Positions 44,815 to 55,886 of a stretch of DNA of 64,000 nt are shown piece by piece. Source of the DNA: Symmetrospora coprosmae (Eukaryota; Basidiomycota; Cystobasidiomycetes; Symmetrosporaceae). The stretch spans positions 496,001 to 560,000 of the forward strand of contig VUYT01000009.1 in the NCBI GenBank assembly GCA_008802785.1, written 5' to 3'. Made by a program: the position numbers and the translations under genes. How positions within the stretch are numbered: position 1 is the first letter of the stretch; every line of letters starts with the position of its first letter. The notes beneath the pieces were generated by a model. That model was not told where the DNA came from. It did not search any database and worked only from the letters and a program-made list of their open reading frames with translations.

Positions 44815-46739
44815 ATGGACAGCTACCAGACACCGTGAGGACACGGACAAGGCAATGCTGTGTTGCTGCTGCACACGAGGAGCACGGTATTGATGCTCCA
44901 GGCCTGTTCTCCCCACCCACACAGGCTCAGCTCGCGCTATGCGAGCAAGGAGATGTCGAGCCTCTTCTCGAATGCCGTGCGTGCTCGCAGCCAACGCCAA
45001 CATGGCACAGCATGGCATAGCGAAAGCATTAGCAGTGGAGTGCAATGATTGACGTGTCAGTGTGCCTGCGCGCAGACCCGCTTCGGGACATGGAGGCAGC
45101 TCTGGCTCAGCCTCGCAAGAGCCGAAAAGCAACTCGGTCTTCCCATCCCAGACAAGGCCATCCAGGAGATGGAGGCCAACTTGGTGCGGCCGCAGCTTCC
45201 TCCCCTTGTCAATCCTCGCCTGCGGAGGAGCTGACTGCCTTCCTTCTGCCATACTCCCATACTCCCATCCACCCTACCCCCCTTCCCAAAAATCTCCCCT
45301 ATTCTCGACCGACACGTTGCTGCATCCAGGACCTCAACGAGGAGCAGATGAAGGAGGCTGCCGTCGAGGAAAAGAAGCGGAGGCACGACGTCATGGCGCA
45401 CGTCCACGTCTTCGGCCAGGTCTGCCCGTCTGCCGCACCCATCATTCACCTCGGCGCAACGAGCTGCTTCGTAACAGAGTGCTGCGTCTCCCTTGATTTG
45501 CGTCTCTGACAGCTCCACGGGCTGACCAGCTCCTCACCGACAGCAACGCCGACCTCATCTTCCTCCGACGCGGCCTCCAGATCCTCCTCCCAAAACTGGC
45601 AACCGTCATTGACCGCTTCTCCCGCTGGGCATTGCAGTACAAGGACCTCGCGTGTCTCGGGTGGACTCACTTCCAGCCAGCTCAGCTCGTTACCGTCGGG
45701 AAGCGCGCGACACTCTGGATCCAAGAGCTTCTCTGGGATTTGCGCAACATCGAGCGGGCCTACTCTGACATTGGCTTCAGGGGAGTCAAGGGGACAACAG
45801 GGACGCAGGCGAGCTTCCTGCAGCTGTTCGAAGGGGATCACGACAAGGTGAGCCGAGAGCCCCGGGGGACACACCTTCCCTGTCATAGCAATCTCACCCA
45901 GTTGACACAACCCAACGTCTGCCTTGCTCCAGGTCGAGGAGCTAGACAAGCTCGTGACGGAACTGAATGGATTCAGCTACGCTTACCCAGTGACGGGGCA
46001 GACGTACTCTCGCAAGATTGACGTCGACGTCCTCCAGCCGCTCGCCTCATTCGGCGCGACGGCGCACAAGATCGCTACCGACATCCGGCTGCTGGCCAAC
46101 CTGAAGGAGATTGAGGAGCCGTTCGAGAAGGACCAGATTGGGAGCTCTGCCATGGCGTACAAGCGCAACCCGATGCGCTCGGAGCGCGTGTGCTCGCTCG
46201 CGCGTCACCTCATGGTGCTGCAGCAGAATGCGCTCATGACGAGCAGCGTGCAGTGGTTCGAGCGCACCTTGGACGACAGCGCCAATCGCCGCGTCACCAT
46301 CCCGGAGGCCTTCCTCACGACCGACATCCTCCTCAGCACGCTGCAGAACATCAGCGAGGGCCTCGTCGTGTATCCCGCCATCATCCGCAAGCGCATCAAC
46401 CAGGAGCTGCCCTTCATGGCTACGGAAAACATCATCATGGCCATGGTCAAGGCGGGCGGGGACCGCCAGATCGTGCATGAGAAGATCCGCGTCCTCTCGC
46501 ACGAGGCGGGCAAGGTCGTTAAGGAGGAAGGGGGCGACAACGACCTTATCGAGCGCGTGAGGAAGGACGAGTTCTTTGCGCCCATCCACTCGCAGCTCGA
46601 GCGCCTCCTCGACCCGCAGACATTCGTCGGTCGCGCACCGGAACAGACGGAGAAGTTCGTCAAGGAATGGGTCACGCCAGCGCTCAAGCCATATGAGGAT
46701 GACCTCCGGAATGCTAAAGAGGCGCAGCTGAATGTGTAG
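44815..46739 (+). CDS. ADE13: Adenylosuccinate lyase
   Basis: Purine-synthesis enzyme acting twice: cleavage of SAICAR to AICAR and of adenylosuccinate to AMP, releasing fumarate (family knowledge). Exons 44815-44834 (MDSYQTP), 44925-44976, 45076-45183, 45330-45478, 45544-45847 and 45933-46739; 479 residues, matching yeast Ade13. [15 protein letters not shown] and [20 protein letters not shown] form the N-terminal domain. [15 protein letters not shown] and [19 protein letters not shown] carry active-site residues. [13 protein letters not shown] and the fumarase-superfamily signature [18 protein letters not shown] are intact, with the flexible loop serines present. The 5' region is split into very small exons and the 3' end lies 23 bases from the CTP1 stop. 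Confidence 0.96.
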
Positions 46740-46762
46740 ATACGGTAGATTTGGCTGCGCGA

Positions 46763-48326
46763 CTAGACACCCTTGGCTCCCAGCAGAGCCATGACATTCT
46801 CGACGACCGTAAAGACAATACCTCCGGCGAGCTGCACGGCATCGCTAGATCGTTAGCAGGGAACTGCCTCGCAGCGAGGACGGGGAAACCTACCACCAGC
46901 CGCCCCAGTCTCGGTGTGGTGCCCCTCCAGAAGCTGAGGATCCCTTCTTCGGAAGCAATCCTGTAGCCCGCGTGGAACGTATTGCGGTACTGTGACTTTG
47001 CCTCGAGCGACTGCATGCGCGTCTTGATGGTGTCGAAGGGCATGGTGCCTGCGTGGGCGAACATCGCATCAGCCATTGCTCGTCGGCGGAACGCAGGACC
47101 GAAGTGAAAGGGCCCTCACAGTACACAGTTATTGTGCCCGCTGCTGCACCGAGGAGGAACGTCATGGCCGTTGGTAGTTGCTCGCCTGGCCGCGTGCTGC
47201 CCTGAACGAGCGACTTCAAGGAGGAATAGCTCGAGAAGCGGACGGCAGAGTTCGCGCTCTGCCGGAGCACTACCGGGAACAGACCGCTGTTTGCCAGCAC
47301 AGCTCGGACATGTCAGCTCAAGGAAGGGATGTAGCATGGCCTAAGGTCGGTCGGTCGGGAGCAGGCACCCCACCGGTATATGCCCGAGATGCCTTCTTCC
47401 TTGATGATCAGACTCGTCCCGTGCATCAGGTTTCTGAAGCGTGGGTTTGCGGACCGTTGGTCGTCGATGAGCTTGGTCCTGGATGGAGTGCAAACATTGG
47501 AAATGGCACTTCGGGAGCAGCGAGCGCGAGCGGTCCGGGTCCCCACTTTATCGTTTCCGATGGAGTGACGGCTAGGACGGCTTCACATGTGCCTGCCGCG
47601 AGCCCGGCTATTTAGCCGAGCAACACATGCATTGGCAAGCAAGCATCAGCACTGCTTGCATCGTACACTCTGCCCCTCGTTGCTCTAGGGAAAGGGGAAT
47701 CGCCACCTGCTAAGCTCCTCGGCCCCGTCAATTTGCCATCTTTGTTGACGAGCATCGCCTTGAACTTGTCGTACGAGTAGAACCGGACTGCCGCTTTCAC
47801 TGCGTTGCCCGCGACGAGGGCACCGCAGCCAGAGTAGAAGCCGCGGACGCCTTTGGTCTGGAAGGTCTCTTTTGCTACCGCAATCGGGCTCGTGGACTAC
47901 CGACAGAGAAAGACGTGGGCGCCTCGAGCACTTCAGCGAAGTGGGCTGCGCTCCGCGGGCGAAGCAGAGCAGGGAGAGGAGAGTGAGAGAGCGGTCTACC
48001 TTGCTCGAAGTACCAGCTTTCCGCGCGAATTGCGACTGCGTCTTTACGAACTCGAACGGGTATGTGACGAACCCTTCGATGGCGCCGGCCGTCGCGCCGG
48101 CAATGAGCGCCGCGCCTGCTGGCGGTTCAGGCTATTCGACGTCGTAGGAGTACGCAAAGCGTCGCGCGTTATGCGGGACCATGCGAGTCGCGGGAGGCCA
48201 ATTGGCATGACGGATCCGGATCGGCCGAGGGGGATGGGAGACGGGTGGAATGGAGGCAAGGCATCAGCTCGTTCCGACAAGGTCAGGGCGAGGCAGAAAC
48301 ACCTTCTTGGTGGCTGCTCTTGACAT
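46763..48326 (-). CDS. CTP1: Mitochondrial tricarboxylate (citrate) carrier
   Basis: SLC25 carrier exchanging citrate for malate or other tricarboxylates across the inner mitochondrial membrane (family knowledge). Exons 48303-48326 (MSRAATKK), 48000-48131, 47707-47896, 47547-47607, 47374-47478, 47120-47286, 46894-47048 and 46763-46828; 299 residues. Three carrier repeats are seen, each with its Px[DE]xx[KR]-type signature: TYPFEFVKTQ, VTPSETIKTK and MPFDTIKTRMQ. Other landmarks: VAGNAVKAAVRFYSYDKFK, VVLRQSANSAVRFSSYSSLK and the end LAGGIVFTVVENVMALLG. The small first exon is inferred from a GTGTTT donor and an AG acceptor at 48132 that keeps phase; it is the least secure part. Divergent from HEM4. 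Confidence 0.92.
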
Positions 48327-48530
48327 GCTTGCTTGCGCGCGCTGTATCTGGGAATCGATGTGTGACGGGATCCGAGGGGGACAGAGGGGATATTCAACCA
48401 CTGATGCGCTCATGCTCGCCTCTTGCCCTCTTTCCCACTGAACGGGACACCGTTCACACGGCACAGCATAGCGTCGCAATAAGCTAGCAAGCACATTCCA
48501 CGGCATGAGATGACAGTGTAGACTCATCGT

Positions 48531-48570
48531 GCAGATGCAGATGCAGATGCAGACGCACACGCACACGCAG
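48531..48570 (+). repeat. Simple repeat forming the HEM4 start
   Basis: gcagat units followed by acgcac units encode MQMQMQTHTHTQ. The repeat provides three consecutive in-frame ATGs at 48535, 48541 and 48547, so copy-number changes would only alter the number of N-terminal Met-Gln pairs. Confidence 0.85.
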
Positions 48571-49527
48571 CGCGTTCTCCTCGTGAAGGAACCCCGTCCA
48601 AGCGACGACGGGGAAGGGAAGGGGGATGCGCAGCGAGACCCGTACGACGCCGTCCTCACAGCCTCGGGTCAGTTCACCGTCGACTTCCTGCCCGCTCTCA
48701 GTCACCGGTACACGCGGCTCGACGAGCTCGCTGGCACCATCCGCGCCGGCCTCCCGTACTCTGGCGTCGTCTTCACATCGCAGCGAGCCGTCCAGGCATA
48801 TGGCAAGGCTTGGCAGCTGGCTCTCGGGAGCAGCCAGCGCTCGGCCCGCAACGGGACCCTCGCACGCATCCCTTTCTACACCGTCGGGCCCGCCACCGCT
48901 GCGGGCCTAGGGCGCGAGCTGCCCCCGTCGGCGATCCCTCCGCCCGAGCTCATCCTCGGCGCCGCAGAGTCGGGCAATGCAGAGAAGCTGGCGCACTATA
49001 TCCTAGTGCACCGCGACTCCCTGACGGCCAAGGAACAGCTCACATGCGCCCCCCTGCTGTATCTCGTCGGCGACAAGCGCAAAGACACGCTCTCGAGGCT
49101 GCTGTCCGCCGCAGACCTCCCAGTGTGCGAGATCCAAGTCTACGAAACTTTTCCCTCTCAGACGTTTGCTCAGGACTGGTACCACCTCTGTTCTCAGCAC
49201 TCTCCCGCGCTTGCTTCGCGACAGTCGTCGCCGTCGGAGTTGTCGTCATCGCCGCCGCCGCCGTTCCCGCTCCCATTCGACTGGATCGTCTTCTTCAGCC
49301 CGTCAGGGGCGAAACTCCTTCTACCTCTCCTCCCGCGGGAAGCATCGACCTGGCCGCGCATTGCTGCCATCGGGCCCACAACACGGGACTTTCTAGCTTC
49401 CAGTCCCTTGCCGCCCGCTTCTTCCGATGGGACCGAGGGCACGCCGTTGTACGTGGCCGCCATGGCAGAATCTCCCAAGCCAGAAGCCCTGCTCGTCGCT
49501 CTCCTGCAGGCCAGGGCAAAGGAATGA
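48535..49527 (+). CDS. HEM4: Uroporphyrinogen-III synthase
   Basis: Haem-synthesis enzyme closing hydroxymethylbilane with inversion of ring D (family knowledge). Single exon, 330 residues from the first ATG. It is recognised by the two-domain HemD pattern: QRVLLVKEPRPS, LDELAGTIRAGLPYSGVVFT SQRAVQAYG, the hinge TLARIPFYTVGPATAAGL, LLYLVGDKRKDTLSRLLSAA and VCEIQVYETFPS in the second half, then FDWIVFFSPSGAKLLLPLL and IAAIGPTTRDFL, ending AAMAESPKPEALLVALLQA. Sequence similarity in this family is low, but the order of blocks is clear. A Ser/Pro insert (SPSELSSSPPPPFPLP) is probably a loop. The N terminus is repeat-derived and variable. Cytosolic; no targeting signal seen. Confidence 0.92.
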   Translation: MQMQMQTHTHTQRVLLVKEPRPSDDGEGKGDAQRDPYDAVLTASGQFTVDFLPALSHRYTRLDELAGTIRAGLPYSGVVFTSQRAVQAYGKAWQLALGSSQRSARNGTLARIPFYTVGPATAAGLGRELPPSAIPPPELILGAAESGNAEKLAHYILVHRDSLTAKEQLTCAPLLYLVGDKRKDTLSRLLSAADLPVCEIQVYETFPSQTFAQDWYHLCSQHSPALASRQSSPSELSSSPPPPFPLPFDWIVFFSPSGAKLLLPLLPREASTWPRIAAIGPTTRDFLASSPLPPASSDGTEGTPLYVAAMAESPKPEALLVALLQARAKE

Positions 49528-50364
49528 CTCCGGTTTGCGCGAGGTGGTCAACGACAGATTCCTGCGCGACGGGCACAACCCTATACTGGCCGAGCCGGAT
49601 CAAGGCGGGCCCCGCGATTGCATCTGTCTCCCGCAAGCGCCGCAGCGTTCCATCATTCGCCCTATCCTGCCCGACGAGACAAGGATCCACTCGCCCGCAA
49701 AACAGTATCCCCGAGTAGCCCGCTGCTCATCAAACGAGGGGTCGAGTCGCGCGCTGGCGCATCACGCTCGCTCAATGCTCACCTCGGTCCGCTCCGAGCG
49801 CGCGCGTGCGCCAGCCAGACCTCCCGACTCTCGGCCCCTCCGAGCGGCAAGCAGGTGTGCGCCGCATGCATCGCCGTCCGAGTAGGGGCCCAGTATCCAC
49901 CCGGATGCGCGCTGCCCGTGCTCTATGGCATTCTGCTCAAAGCCGAAGAGACGCGCGCTGCTCCTCTCCTCGGTCCGGTCCGTGCGCACGGCGCGCATCT
50001 GCCGTGGGCCGCACACGAGACCAGTGGCTCGGGGAAGAAGGAAAACGTAGATGGTCAATTCTGGCGCGGATCGCTGGGCTGCACAGGTGTGCAGACTGGC
50101 GGGCCTCTCTCTTCATGCCTTGCCGTGCGCTGCATCTGGGCCCACACACCAACCGATCCGAGTTCGTTCCAAAGCCATACATTTCTCAGTTGGCTCTGCT
50201 GGAGCAGGTGCGCTGAGCGGCGTGCGCGCGAGTCGAATAGGAGGAGCAGCACAGCCCAGTCATCATTGTAATCAAGGCATTTGTGCATCGAGCCGGGTAT
50301 CTATTCATTGCTTTCGGGAGAAGACTAACGACAATGCTGCGGCTGGGACTGTTGCGTGTCCTCC
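49528..50364. other. 0.84-kb interval without a supported gene
   Basis: HEM4 and AUR1 converge here. A plus-strand frame of 217 codons at 49618-50271 has no recognisable motif and a composition typical of GC-rich non-coding frames. The interval should contain the two 3' ends. Confidence 0.5.
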
Positions 50365-52042
50365 CTATTGCTTGTCGCCGGTCCGCGGCGTCCGTGGTCT
50401 CGCCACGCCTGCGCCGTCCGAGTCTCTGCTCCCTTCTTTGCTCATGCTCGGCGCGGCGAGGAACGGATTCTGGTGCACTCTCTGCGTAGCGGCAGCCGCC
50501 GAGCTCTCGGCGCCTGCGCCAGACTGCGACAAGGTCGACGAGGCCAGTCCAGCGCCCACGCCCAAGCCCGAGCCCGAGCCCGAGGCAGAGGCATTTCCGA
50601 CGCTGCCGTCTGTGCTGTCCCGGCTCGCCGGCAGCTCGTAGTCGCCCGCATCGCCGGACGCCCTGCCCAGCTCGACGTCGTCGGCGCCCCGGGGAAACGC
50701 GTACCCGTTCCCTGCGTCGAGCTGCACGGCCGTCGCCTGCTGCGCTGAGGACGGCTTCTGGCCCGCGGCGCTCGCGTGCGCTGGAAAGTGCGCCTGCCAG
50801 TCGCGCATCACTGGGTCCTCGTTCAGGAAAAAATACAGGCAGGCCAGGGCGAGCGCGGCGCCTGCGACGAGGTCGATGAGGTAGCTGGACGGCGAGCATG
50901 TACCGTCAGCGGAAGGCCGAGGACCGTGCTCGGGCGAGAAGAGGGGCCCGCACTCACTGATGCGTGAGGTACATGGTGCTCCAGTACAGCCAGAGGACGT
51001 ACGCAATGTACACGAAGCGGTACTGTGGGAAAAAGTGGTTCAGGAGGAGAGCATCGGCAGTGCTGCATCCGGCGTGGAGCGACGGGAAGGCGCCAAAGGG
51101 CACGGGCGCATTCGTGAAGGTGTTGGTGTATCCGTTACCGCCGAAGAGCGCATCAATGCGCGCAAGACCGCCCGGGGATCCTTTCATGGAATAGTTTGCG
51201 GGTGTTTGGCCGTGTAGGAGCTCGTACCCTAATGTGGCGGCCGGACAGCACAAACGTTGCGGATGCCGTCAGCTATTCTAGGTAGCGCTATATGCTGCAT
51301 GCAGAGATACACCCACATGGCGGCGCGCAGGGAAACAGGATCTGCGTAATCACTCCGAAAAAGTTGAGGTAGCCGAACACCTTTGCAAAAAACTTGACGC
51401 CTCCGGGCCTGTGCGCGTGCATACGTGGCACAGCACGAAGGCGGCGAAGAAGCGGGCGCGTCAGCAACCTGCCTTCTGACACCCCTTGAGAGGACAGTGC
51501 GCTCACGGCCCGAATATCCAGATGAGCGCTGCCGTTACGAAGGGAAACACGAAGTGGATGACGCCATAAGGTATCCATGCGAGCACATCGAGCGTAGGAT
51601 TTGTCGTCCTTGTGAGCAGATCGCTGATGTCTGCGCCGTACAAGACGGTCTCGAGCGTCGGGAGGACCGAGACCCAGATGTGGGGTCTGACGCTGACTGG
51701 GATGAATTTGGCGCTCCAGAAGAGGAGGAGCCACGCGAATATGGGTGTCGCGGGGAGGACGAACTGGCTCGTAAAAGGAACGAGGAGGCCCGCCGTGTAC
51801 GCAGACACGATGAAGAGCTTTCCAAAGAGGCCCGGCGACTCGCAGATGTACAGGTTGAGGCACGCAACGAGGAAGAGGGCGATGTACTGCCCTTCGCCGT
51901 GCCAGGTGAATGGGTAGCGCTGGACGCGCTTGATGCTGATGCGCGGGTCGAACTTGATCTCGAGGCGGTTGACGGCGCCGAGCAGCGGTGCGGCCAGGAA
52001 GTGCGGGAGGTGGATGTTGGGCATGGAAGCGAATGAGGGCAT
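50365..52042 (-). CDS. AUR1: Inositol phosphorylceramide synthase catalytic subunit
   Basis: Golgi enzyme that transfers phosphoinositol from phosphatidylinositol to ceramide; target of aureobasidin A (family knowledge). Exons 51507-52042, 51317-51408, 50958-51228 and 50365-50884; 472 residues. N-terminal part: FDPRISIKRVQRYPFTWHGE, then membrane spans LFLVACLNLYICES, FIVSAYTAGLLVPFTSQFVL and LPTLETVLYGADIS. FGVITQILFPCAPPW and ANYSMKGSPGGLARIDALFG are highly conserved. The lipid-phosphatase-type catalytic motifs are FPSLHAGCSTADAL and, restored across the last splice, LTHHYLIDLVAG. The C-terminal 120 or so residues are a disordered Ser/Gly/Ala-rich cytosolic tail. A second ATG at 52024 is also possible. 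The upstream leader contains a hexamer repeat. Confidence 0.95.
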
Positions 52043-52598
52043 GCTAGGCTGAGGCTCAGGCTGAGGCCGAGGCTGAGGCTGAGGCTGTCAGGCCCTTTTC
52101 AAGCCCTGCGGCGGGTGGATGCGAACGCGTCGGGCGTCCTGCAGGGTCGGAGCCGGGTCCAGTTCAGTCGCGGGCGCGGGCGCGTTCGCAAAGCAGTGAG
52201 CGTACATGTCAGCGGCCTTGCACGAGCGCAGGGCGCCCTTTCAAGATCACGCACTTGGGTGCCTTTGCTCTGCTCTGCTCTGCTCTGCTCTGGCTGCCGT
52301 TGCGCGCCCGTTGAGTTGCTCGCTCGCTTGCGCTGATCTCGCCTGAACAGAGCGGGCGCACAGCACCGGTCGACACACTGAACGCACCAGCGACAGACGC
52401 AGATGCAGACGTGCGACGCAGACGACGTGCTCAGTATGCTGTTGTCGTAGCACTGTAGCCGGGCAGATGAAGGCAAAGGGACGGAGAAGCTCGAGCCCAG
52501 GGTCACGGGGACGAGCGAGGGACGGGCATGCATCCATCCACCTTGTCCCTTCTCCATCAGCTTGGCCTCTGGACAAACTTGCAGTCCATATCACACGG
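52043..52598. promoter_or_regulatory. Divergent promoter of AUR1 and GCV1 with two short repeats
   Basis: No gene is supported in these 556 bases. Next to the AUR1 start lie imperfect GGCTGA hexamers (about 52049-52088); pentamers of TCTGC type run at about 52267-52291. Both probably lie in leaders or spacer DNA. Confidence 0.55.
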
Positions 52599-54522
52599 AT
52601 GGCAGCAAAGATGCTGTCCGCCGTCATGCGCGTGTCGGCGCGGTCTTCGCGTCAATGCAGCACCTCTGCGGGACCCGTCACGGCTGCAGGATCTCCACGC
52701 CCCGTCACCGCTGCTCGCGTCACTTCTTCCAGACAGCTCATAGCAGCCCGCAGCCTCTCGACACTCTCCCTGTCATCACCGGCGCGGATATCGGCGTCCT
52801 CAGCTCGACGCTCACCCACCTGTCGCGCCGCTCAGCGCACCTATGCCACCGAAGGGTCGACCCCACCCTCCAGCGAGGTGCGCGCCGGCACCTGTCCCAG
52901 ATCCCTCATAAATCCTCTCGTGACTGATTGATGACATGTCCTATCTGCCTATGTCTCATCCTAGCAGAAGATCGAGCCGGTTGCATCAACGCCCGAACCG
53001 AGCTTGTCGAGGACCCCCCTCTACAACCTCCACATCGAGCATGGGGCAAAGATGGTCCCCTTTGCTGGGTACGAGATGCCGTTGACGTACGCATGGGGAG
53101 GGCAATGTGGGTCCGGCTCCGTGTCGCGCAAGTGTATTCCCCGAGAGGCTGAGATGTAGCTTGTCCTACCGCAATGCCACGAGCAGTGGCAGAACATCAC
53201 CAGGTCCGGAGGCATGCTGGCATCTTTGACGTGTCTCACATGGTGCAGAGCGTGTGCGCGACCTACAGGGCTGTGCGCCTGCCTGCTTAGGAGCTGACAG
53301 CGCGCCCTCGCCTCTGCATACAGGGTGTCCGGCGAGGGCGCCACGGCCTTCGTCGAGCGCCTCGTCCCTGTCTCCACAGAGAGCCTCCGACACCCCGCTC
53401 AGGGCAGGACGTTCGGCGGCTCGGCAGATGGACCGTACCTCGGCTCGCTCAGCGTGCTGCTCAACGAGCAGGGCGGCATCATCGACGATCTGATTGTCAC
53501 CCGGCAAGGCGAGGAGACGTAAGTCCTTCCACCGCCGCTTCATGCCAGCTGATCTTCTGACTAACTTAGTCTTCGCAGCTACTACCTAGTAACCAATGCT
53601 GGCCGTCGCAAGGAGGATCTCGCGCACATTGCCTCGGCACTAGATGCCTTCAACAGGGACAGCGGGAAGAGCGTCAAGCACGATGTACTGGAAGGGCGGG
53701 GTCTGATTGCTCTGCAGGGTCAGTCTAGGCCGTCCATCCCCTGAATCAGTGCGGGGAGTCCAAGCTGAATACCGGCCAATTGGACCGTCTACAGGCCCGA
53801 AAGCATCGTCCATCCTGCAGCCTCATGTCGAAGCCGACCTATCCCAGCTCTACTTTGGCGAGTCCATCTTTGCGACGCTCGGCCCATCCCAAGTGCGCGT
53901 GCACATTGCGCGGGGCGGGTACACTGGCGAGGACGGATTCGAGATCTCGATTCCCGAGAGCGAGAGCGTTGCGCTCACAAAGCTGCTGCTCGAGGGCGGC
54001 GGCAGCAGCAGCGGCGGCGGCGGCGGGGAGGTGCAGCTTGTGGGCCTCGCAGCGCGCGACTCGCTCCGTCTCGAAGCGGGCATGTGCCTGTACGGGCACG
54101 ATCTCTCGGAGGACGTCGGGCCGGTCGAGGCGGGCCTGACGTGGGTCGTTGGTGCGGACCGGCAAACGGGTGATGCTCCTTCGTCGACGTCTTTCATCGG
54201 GGCAGAGCCCACGCTCGCGGCGATAAAGGCCAAGGCGCCCAAGCAGAGGCGCGTGGGCCTGCTCGTCGAGAGCGGACCAGTCGCGCGCGAAGGAACGCCC
54301 ATTTTCGCACCGGGCGAGGGCGAGAAGCAGATTGGCCGCATCACGTCGGGGATCCCGTCGCCCACGCTCAAGCAGAACATTGCAATGGCGTACATTGACA
54401 CTGGCAAGCACAAGCTCGGGACCGAGCTCGAGGTCAAGCTCAGGGGCAAGATGAGGAAGGCGCAGGTCGTGCGGATGACATTCGTCCCGAACAACTATTA
54501 TAGAAGGCCTAAGAATGCTTGA
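52599..54522 (+). CDS. GCV1: Aminomethyltransferase (glycine cleavage T protein), mitochondrial
   Basis: T protein of the glycine decarboxylase complex: releases ammonia and forms methylene-tetrahydrofolate (family knowledge). Exons 52599-52877, 52968-53106, 53187-53253, 53324-53518, 53579-53718 and 53795-54522; 515 residues. The first exon is a long Arg/Ser/Ala presequence ([20 protein letters not shown]). The mature part starts [27 protein letters not shown]; the next block is [70 protein letters not shown] and [20 protein letters not shown] are T-protein hallmarks with the folate-site residues. A Gly/Ser run ([12 protein letters not shown]) is inserted ahead of [13 protein letters not shown]. 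The donor of exon 2 and acceptor of exon 3 were chosen for phase; neighbouring sites could differ by a residue. Confidence 0.93.
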
Positions 54523-54789
54523 GGGCGTTGTGCTGGGGGCCGAAGGCTAAGCCCATTTACGTATGGGTTGGTGGCGCGTCCGAGGCCATGCCCGACAGGG
54601 AACCAGAGGCTGGGCCACATGCAATAAAGGGCTCTTGTAGGATAGAAGACTGTGTGTGCGCACACTCGAAAGGTCAGTCAACGGAAGAAGCGACGCCCCT
54701 CGTTGGACCGTTGGTCGCGGCTTCTGGTTGTGCCTGACGCATCTCGCTCGCCCTCGCTCTTGCTCTTACCCATACTCGCATCCACAGCA

Positions 54790-55475
54790 ATGTCAGGACA
54801 GCAGCAGAAGGACAGCTCATCGTCAAACGCCACGACGTCCAAGGATGGCAGCAATGGCAGCAATGGCGTGAACCAGGCAAAGAAGGCCGAGGAGGAGGCA
54901 CAGAAGACGCTGCCACAGCTGGGCGCGCTCGAGGAGGATGACGAGTTCGAGGAGGTGCGGCCGCTTCTCACACAGGGCCTTTCCCGATACACGTACTTGA
55001 TATGTTGACTGCTGTTCGCTTGCGCCGATGCTGCCTTTCCTGCTGCTCCCGTCCAGTTCGAGGCGGAAGGTGAGACGGCGGTCTCGTCATGGGAGGGAGC
55101 GCGTCGTCATCCGCCCGGGACTGAGCGAGCGGCCATGCTGATGCTCGCCGACATTCTGCAGACTGGGACGATGACGAGGCCTCATTGACGCAGATCAGCA
55201 CGTCCATCAAGGGCAAGTCGGACCCGAGCACGACGGGCGGCGCGGGTGCCTCCCCGACGACGACGGGCAAGGCGGGCGCAGGAGGCCTCGACAGCCTGTG
55301 GGAGGACAACTGGGACGACGATGACATCGAGGACGACTTTAGCGTGCAGCTCAGGTGCGTCTCTGCTCTTCAACAAATGGCGGCCTCGCGCGCCAGGCTG
55401 ATGCGCTCTCGGTGCACCCCTGCCTGCAGGAAGGCAATCTCGCAGCACAATGGGCCGGCACCGATGGCGACCTGA
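54790..55475 (+). CDS. SEM1: Sem1/Dss1, 26S proteasome lid subunit
   Basis: Small acidic, mostly disordered protein of the proteasome lid that also serves TREX-2 and BRCA2-like complexes (family knowledge). Exons 54790-54954, 55057-55069, 55162-55354 and 55430-55475; 138 residues. The two ubiquitin-binding acidic motifs are present: LGALEEDDEFEEFEAEDWDD, completed across a 13-base exon, and WEDNWDDDDIEDDFSVQLR. A Ser/Thr/Gly linker between them and a Ser/Asn-rich head make it longer than the 89-residue yeast protein. The end RKAISQHNGPAPMAT follows the usual C-terminal helix position. Plus-strand, 267 bases after GCV1. Confidence 0.92.
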
Positions 55476-55886
55476 CCGGATACCTGGAAGCCGTCAATCA
55501 GCGAGATCAAGGAGGGCAGGCAGCATCTATATGTAACGATACCGGCGCACGGCTCAAGCAATCCTGGCAGGCCCTTCAGGCTCGGTGCCTTCTAACGGCC
55601 GTCATTGACAGCTGACAGCCCCATTTGCGTCGCATCGCTGGCTCCGGGCCTACATAGTATAGCTACTCCTCCGTCCCTCGGCCCGATTCCACGCTTTCAC
55701 AGTTACCATCCATGCTTCAACTTCTCTCCACGAAGGCAGCCCTGGCCCCGTCGCGATGCTCCCCCCTGGAGATAGAGATCTCCTGTCCGTGACGACTTGA
55801 GGCCGGGCTGACGGCCCGGTATTCAGAATAGATCAGTACATCTGCGGTATATGGACAAGCTGATAGAAGAATAAGCGACTTAGCTG
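55476..55886. other. Interval after SEM1
   Basis: No gene is supported in about 410 bases; SEM1 and the coiled-coil gene converge here, so it should hold both 3' ends. Confidence 0.5.

Noticed and set aside
49618-50271. Plus-strand frame of 217 codons between HEM4 and AUR1
   Set aside because: No motif, no coherent splice partner, and composition of a chance GC-rich frame.
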